This document shows, in pieces, positions 58,982 through 64,000 of a stretch of DNA of 64,000 nucleotides (the first letter of the stretch is position 1; the number at the start of each line of letters is the position of its first letter). Made by a program: the position numbers and the translations under genes. The notes beneath the pieces were generated by a model. It did not search any database and was not told the DNA's origin. It saw only the letters and a program-made list of their open reading frames with translations. The stretch is from Endomychus coccineus. Its lineage: Eukaryota > Arthropoda > Insecta > Coleoptera > Endomychidae. The stretch is taken from NCBI GenBank assembly GCA_958510875.1, contig OY294067.1, positions 148,168,243 to 148,232,242 on the forward strand, given 5' to 3'.

Positions 58982-61221
58982 ATGGAAAAAGAAAATAAAG
59001 AAAAGAAGGAACAGACACCTCTGGAAGGTGACCAGAATAAGATCAATGAAACAAAAACCGGCTGCCACAAGAATCCTGTGGCGGGCACGCAGATGACAGA
59101 AATTGATTGTACTCAAATCAAACCAAAAGAGGCAAAAGAGGCAAAAGCAGAAGTCTCGGAATCTGAAACAGAAGAAAAACTCGGCGAATCATCGACCATG
59201 ACAATCGACCCGTTTGCTAGGAGTCAAGCGATTGCAAGGACGCCACCGAGGCACAGAGCACTCTCTCTCGATGACTCCGTTTTTCGGAGCCCAGAACGAG
59301 AAGACGGAAAGGAGAATAGGCCAGCCAAGAGAAAGAAACCTAACGGAACTCCTACGCCAGGAGTTAGCAAGGAGAAAGAAAACGCATTTCTGGCTATTTT
59401 TGAAGAGATAACTCTTCAGGTTAAGAATTTCGATCAAGTGTTGAAAAAAGAATATAAACCGAAAAAAGAGTATTCGGAAATATGTAGCAAGTTAATCTTG
59501 CAAACTGAGAAACTCAACTCTTATGCACTCAAACTAAGGCCAGACGAAGCCACCTGTGGGACTCCCGGAGACGATGCACAAAAACAGCTGCTGAAACAGA
59601 ACGACCAGCAACGAAACGAAATTGTAGCTCTGAAAGCAGCGGTAGCAATCAGTCAAATACACCAGACAGCGAATGCAACACTGCTGGAAGACAATAAAGA
59701 GCTGAGCCAGGAAATTGAACAACTGAAAAAAGAAATCTTCTTCTTGAAAACAACATCGGAAAGACACCAAGAGATCCAGTCGAATACTGAAGACAAATGC
59801 GCCGAATGTATGAAAACACAACTGTTACAGCGCAGAAAGCGACAGTTGAAACAGGATGAGTCCTTTACAAGCTTTCAAGCCGTAAGTGAGGATGACTGGG
59901 AAAGCGGAATGTTTGAAAAACCTCTTACTCAAAAGGGCTATATTTGGGAGGCCCCATCCGATTGAGATATTATTCTCCCATGCAACAGTGATATCGAGTC
60001 TCAATATGAGGAGGTCGGAAGAGCCATAGAAAAGTTTGGTGGCAAACACATGCTGAAAAACCAAAACAGGAAAGAAGGAGAAGTAGCCATGATGACGCAC
60101 ACACTGGGATTCCCCGATGCCAACGGAGACTTCAATCAAGAGGCTAGATGGTTACATTACCCAATACTCAGTAACCGAGCAACGTCCACCGATGACGACG
60201 ACAAGCTCCTATTCCAGTCTCTTAAAACGATCAAAGCACGGCTAATTAGTGACTGTCGATACAATGTTGGAATACCGGAAACAGAGGATATCATGGGGCT
60301 TGTGTCCACCCGCATGTTGCAGTTTCTCTTCTCGGATACACTCATCAAGCTAGCAGTGTACGAGCATGATCAGAAAAAACAGCAAGGAAAGCGTAAATGG
60401 GACGAAGTGGGCGCACCAAGAGCTCACATGACACATCAACTGAACGAAACAGGAAACCGAGACAAGAGGCTGTCATTGTGCGGATGGAAGACAAGAGTCT
60501 TCCAGAACTCCTCCAAACAGTGAAGGCGGCCATAAACCCTGGCGAAATCGGAGTGGATATTGCTGGACTCAAGAAGACCAGAAATAACGACCTAGTTCTC
60601 AGAGTGAAAAATGGTTTGGATAAAGCACGTGTGTTAGGAAACGAACTCAGAGACAAGATACCCGGAGCAAGAACAACCCTTCTAACCAATAATAAGACAA
60701 TACACATCAAGGGCATGGACGGAGTCACGACTGAAGAGGATATTGAAGCGGCTGTTTCCAGGATCATAGGGAATGAACCCGACACTTTTGAAGTGAGAGC
60801 CCTCCGCCCAGCGTATGGTGGCTCGCAAAATGTCACCCTCATAATGAATGAGTCTGACGCCAAGCACCTGACCAGAATAAAGACTATCAAAATTGGTTGG
60901 GTAGACTGCGCGGTATTGGAAAGGAAACCGGAAACGCGTTGTTCCAAATGTTGGGAATACGGCCACGCAAAATTACAATGTAAAGGTCCCGATAGAGAGA
61001 GACTGTGCCTGAGATGTGGAAAAGAGGGCCACAGGCGAACCCAATGCACGAATAAATCTTTCTGCATATTCTGCAAACAAGATGGCCACCAGTCAGACAA
61101 ACGTAGATGCCAGCTAAATAGGAGAAAGGACAATGAAACAAAAGAGGGCAATGAGCCAAAAGAGGACAACGTACCAAAAGAACAAAATGAACATCAAAAT
61201 CCTTCAGATCAACACCAATAG
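58982..61221 (+). pseudogene. R1-clade ORF1 (gag-like), one stop and one frameshift
   Basis: ATG 58982 opens a hydrophilic N-terminal half with a coiled coil (about residues 240-270). A single TGA at 59963-59965 interrupts it; the same frame then continues to 60523. A frameshift in 60400-60480 moves the reading to the frame ending at 61221. That part holds the RNA-binding gag-like region (VIVRMEDKSLPELLQTVK) and three zinc knuckles: CSKCWEYGHAKLQC, CLRCGKEGHRRTQC and CIFCKQDGHQSDKRRC. It overlaps ORF2 as usual for the R1 clade. Confidence 0.82.
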
Positions 61222-64000
61222 AAGTCGCCCGGCCCACGACATGGCACTGAGAACTGTCGTAAAGCGGGGCGTAGGAATACTCATCTTGTGCGAACCAAAT
61301 AAAAATGCAATAAGGGGCCGAAAGGATTGGGTGATGGATGTGGACCTGAACACAGCAGTCAAGGTTACTGACCCTCGAATTACACTTATAGAGCAAGGAC
61401 AGGGTTCAGGGTACACATATGTTAAAACCAGAGATTTCACCATTTTAAGCTGCTACTCCTCGGGAAACGAAGACCTAGAAAATCTTGAAACAACTCTCAC
61501 CGAAATAGGAAGCATGATTATGACCGGCTACGAGAGGGCCATCATAGCCGGAGACTTCAATGCGAAATCTCCACACTGGGGTATGCCTGCTACCGACAGG
61601 AGAGGTCAAATTATGACCAAATGGATCGCATCAAACGACATGATAATTGCGAATCAGGGAGATAAACCCACCTTCATTAGGAGGGATTATGGCTTGATAC
61701 TAGACTTAACTATCTCCACGCCAAATCTTGCAGGCAACATCACCAACTGGGAAGTCCTGGAAGAGGAATCTCTAAGCGATCATAATTATATTCTTTTTGA
61801 AGTTCTAGGAACAAGACAAAACCCAGCCATATCAGGAAGTATACGGGATTGCGGTTGGAACACAAACAAGCTCAACCGCCATAAACTTGAGCAGGCTATT
61901 CAACAAATCACGGAAGACATAACCGCTACAACAGCTCCAGTTTTCTCTGGTAAACTTGAGCAGCTATGCGACGAGTCAATGCCCAAGAAAAAAACGATAC
62001 CAAACCGTCGCCCAGTGTACTGGTGGAATAACGACATAGCGGAACTGCGAAAAAACTGTTTGAGACAGAGAAGGCGATATACAAGAAACGCAAAAAGAGA
62101 CCAGCAACAAACCAGGAACTGTGAACTGCATACCAAGAGAGCAGAAAACTTCTGAGAAACGAAATCAAGAAAGCGAAAAGGAATCACTGGAAGAACATTT
62201 GTAATGCTTTAGATAGTGACAAATGGGGGGAAGGTTATAAGATAGTGATGAACGGTCTACTTAGTTACCCGCCCAGGATCAATCTCACTTTAGAGACTAT
62301 GGAAGAAGTGGCAAGTCACCTTTTTCCTACTCATACAATAGTGACTTTCCTCTGTGACAGAAACTCTACGTTCCTAAATTTTAATGCAGAAGAACTCACA
62401 GCCGCAGTTTCTAAACTCAAAAACAACAAAGCTCCAGGGCCTGGAAAAATACCTGCAGAAATACTGAAAGCTCTAGCTGAGAAAAACCCCAACTACGTCC
62501 TATCACTCTACAATGATCTGGCGAGTCGGGCTGACTTCCCTGATGAATGGAAAAAGGCTGCTTTGTTGCTCCTGCGGAAAGGAGAAAAGCCACTGGATAA
62601 CCCTTCATCTTACAGACCAATATGCCTGCTTGATGTTGAAGGAAAATTATACGAACATCTATTGCTTGGTAGATTACACAGCGAACTGGAACGCACCGGA
62701 AGCTTATCCGACAGACAGTTTGGCTTTCGAAAGGGCAGGCAAACAGTGGATGCAATAAATAGGGTGATATCCATAGCTAGAAATGCTGAAGAATACTCGC
62801 ATGGACATCGTAGGCTGTGTGCCATGATCACGATAGATGTCAGAAATGCATTTAATAATGCATCGTGGCAACTCATCCTTAACAAACTAAGGACCAGAGG
62901 TATAGACGAGAGTCTGATCAGCGTCATTGCGTCTTACCTCTCAAACAGGGGTTTACTTCTCGTGGGAGGGAGTGACAGCAGGATGCTCGACATAAACAGT
63001 GGTGTTCCCCAAGGATCAGTACTGGGCCCGACACTGTGGAACATCTTGTACGACGACCTCCTAGAGATGGAGTTGCCTACTGGAGCGGAATTGGTGGGCT
63101 TCGCAGACGATGTGGCAATGGTAGTTGTTGCAATGAATGAGGAGATTCTCAAGAACACAGCAAATGCAGGTCTACAACGGATTTGTAACTGGATGGAGAG
63201 AAACATACTGCAGGTAGCACCAGAAAAAACGGAAGCAGTATTGCTGACAAAAAAAAGGAAGATGGGACCAATTTCCTTCAGCCTTCAGGGAGTAACGATA
63301 AATCCCAAAAGTGCAGTAAAATACCTTGGGGTATGGATGGATACCAAACTCACCTTTGCAGTGCACGTTGGGAAGGTTATCGAGAAAGCAGAGAAAACGA
63401 CCAAGGCTCTATCATGCCTTCTACCGAACGTAGGGGGGCCTAGCTCCTCGAAACGTAAGCTTTATTCGAGTGTCTTCCACTCACAACTACTCTACGGTTG
63501 TCCATCATGTTATGAAGCAACAAAAAATAAAAAACTCGTGACCAAGCTTAGGAGCATTCAAAGGAAAATGACCATCAGAGTTGCCAGTGCATATCGCACT
63601 ATTTCAACGGAAGCAGCGTGCGTCATTTCGGGAATACCCCCGATTGAACTCCAAATAATGGAGAGGAAGGAGAAATACGCTGGAACAGATAAGGCTTTGG
63701 CCAGGGCCCAAACGATGCTAGTGTGGCAAGAAAGCTGGAGCAATAGTGCAAAAGGAAGATGGACACACGTCCTAATTCCAGATATTGTACGATGGACAAG
63801 TCGGCAACACGGTGAAATAGATTATTTCATCACACAGGCGTTATCGGGTCACGGTTGCTTCAAAAAGTATCTGTTTGATCGCAACAGAGCCGACTCGAGC
63901 AGGTGTACCTACTGCTCGGAAGAAGATGACGCACGGCATACCCTGTTCTCCTGTATCAGATGGGGAGACCAGCGCAGAGAATTCTCACGCCGTACGGGGA
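61133..64000 (+). pseudogene. R1-clade ORF2 of copy D, frameshifted, 3' end beyond window
   Basis: It has the same domains as 52088-55090, with an intact endonuclease (AGDFNAKSPHWG). A 4-bp deletion near 62107, in the stretch reading CAGCAACACGTG in copy B, shifts the frame, so this product stops at 62155. The reverse transcriptase follows in another frame with GFADDVAMV preserved and further substitutions. Confidence 0.88.

Larger units (their letters stand above)
58564..64000 (+). mobile_element. R1-clade LINE, copy D (5' end present, 3' end beyond window)
   Basis: It is the only copy with a 5' UTR and ORF1. ORF2 is nearly identical to copies B and C but frameshifted. The 3' end is cut by the window edge. 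Confidence 0.88.

Overview
The window looks like nuclear DNA of an arthropod, probably an insect. It is AT-rich, it has no bacterial-style operons, and almost everything recognisable is a eukaryotic transposable element. The families seen are typical of insect genomes: Polinton/Maverick elements, R1-clade LINEs, Penelope-like elements, Gypsy, hAT and a CACTA-like DNA transposon with a DUF4806-type companion gene. I see no convincing host gene, tRNA or rRNA, and I cannot name the species.

Region 1 (1-8803) is the right-hand part of a Polinton-like element, copy 1. A leftward block holds integrase, a fibre-like coiled-coil protein, a DUF8207-like protein and the packaging ATPase. A rightward block holds a phospholipase-A2-like/minor core protein, an adenain-like protease, a Cys-rich protein, the minor capsid protein, a 48-residue protein, the double-jelly-roll major capsid protein and a 168-residue protein. 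A minisatellite and terminal repeats follow. Most genes are intact, but the protease is broken and the phospholipase has lost its catalytic histidine. Genes are a few dozen bases apart, and several have a TATA-like box about 30 bases before the ATG.

Region 2 (8804-10931) is spacer. Region 3 (10938-22548) is a second, complete Polinton-like element: termini AG...CT, a perfect 6-bp target duplication AAGTGG on both sides, and very long terminal inverted repeats (2.6 and 2.2 kb) that each carry a copy of the packaging ATPase. Its internal genes (DUF8207-like, fibre, integrase with chromodomain, phospholipase, protease, minor and major capsid) are all decayed. No DNA polymerase B is present. One ATPase copy and one 119-residue gene stay open.

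Region 4 (22.5-33.4 kb) is mostly non-coding with fossils: an OTU-domain fragment, a 770-bp inverted-repeat element, a hAT transposase, a Penelope fragment and a Gypsy gag. Region 5 (about 33.9-42.8 kb) is a CACTA/EnSpm-like element with subterminal repeats, a broken transposase and a DUF4806-type gene. A Penelope-like element with a hammerhead-like motif has inserted between the two genes. Region 6 (42.8-47.7 kb) is mostly blank except for a hairpin-shaped Penelope remnant.

Region 7 (47.7-64.0 kb) is a Gypsy remnant interrupted by a head-to-tail series of four R1-clade LINE copies. Consecutive copies are separated by poly(A) plus long (GATA)n tracts. Copy B has an intact 1000-residue ORF2, copies B and C are almost identical, and copy D has a 5' UTR and ORF1 but is cut by the window edge. 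The two points most worth following up are the ATPase-bearing inverted repeats of the polymerase-less Polinton and the LINE/GATA tandem array.
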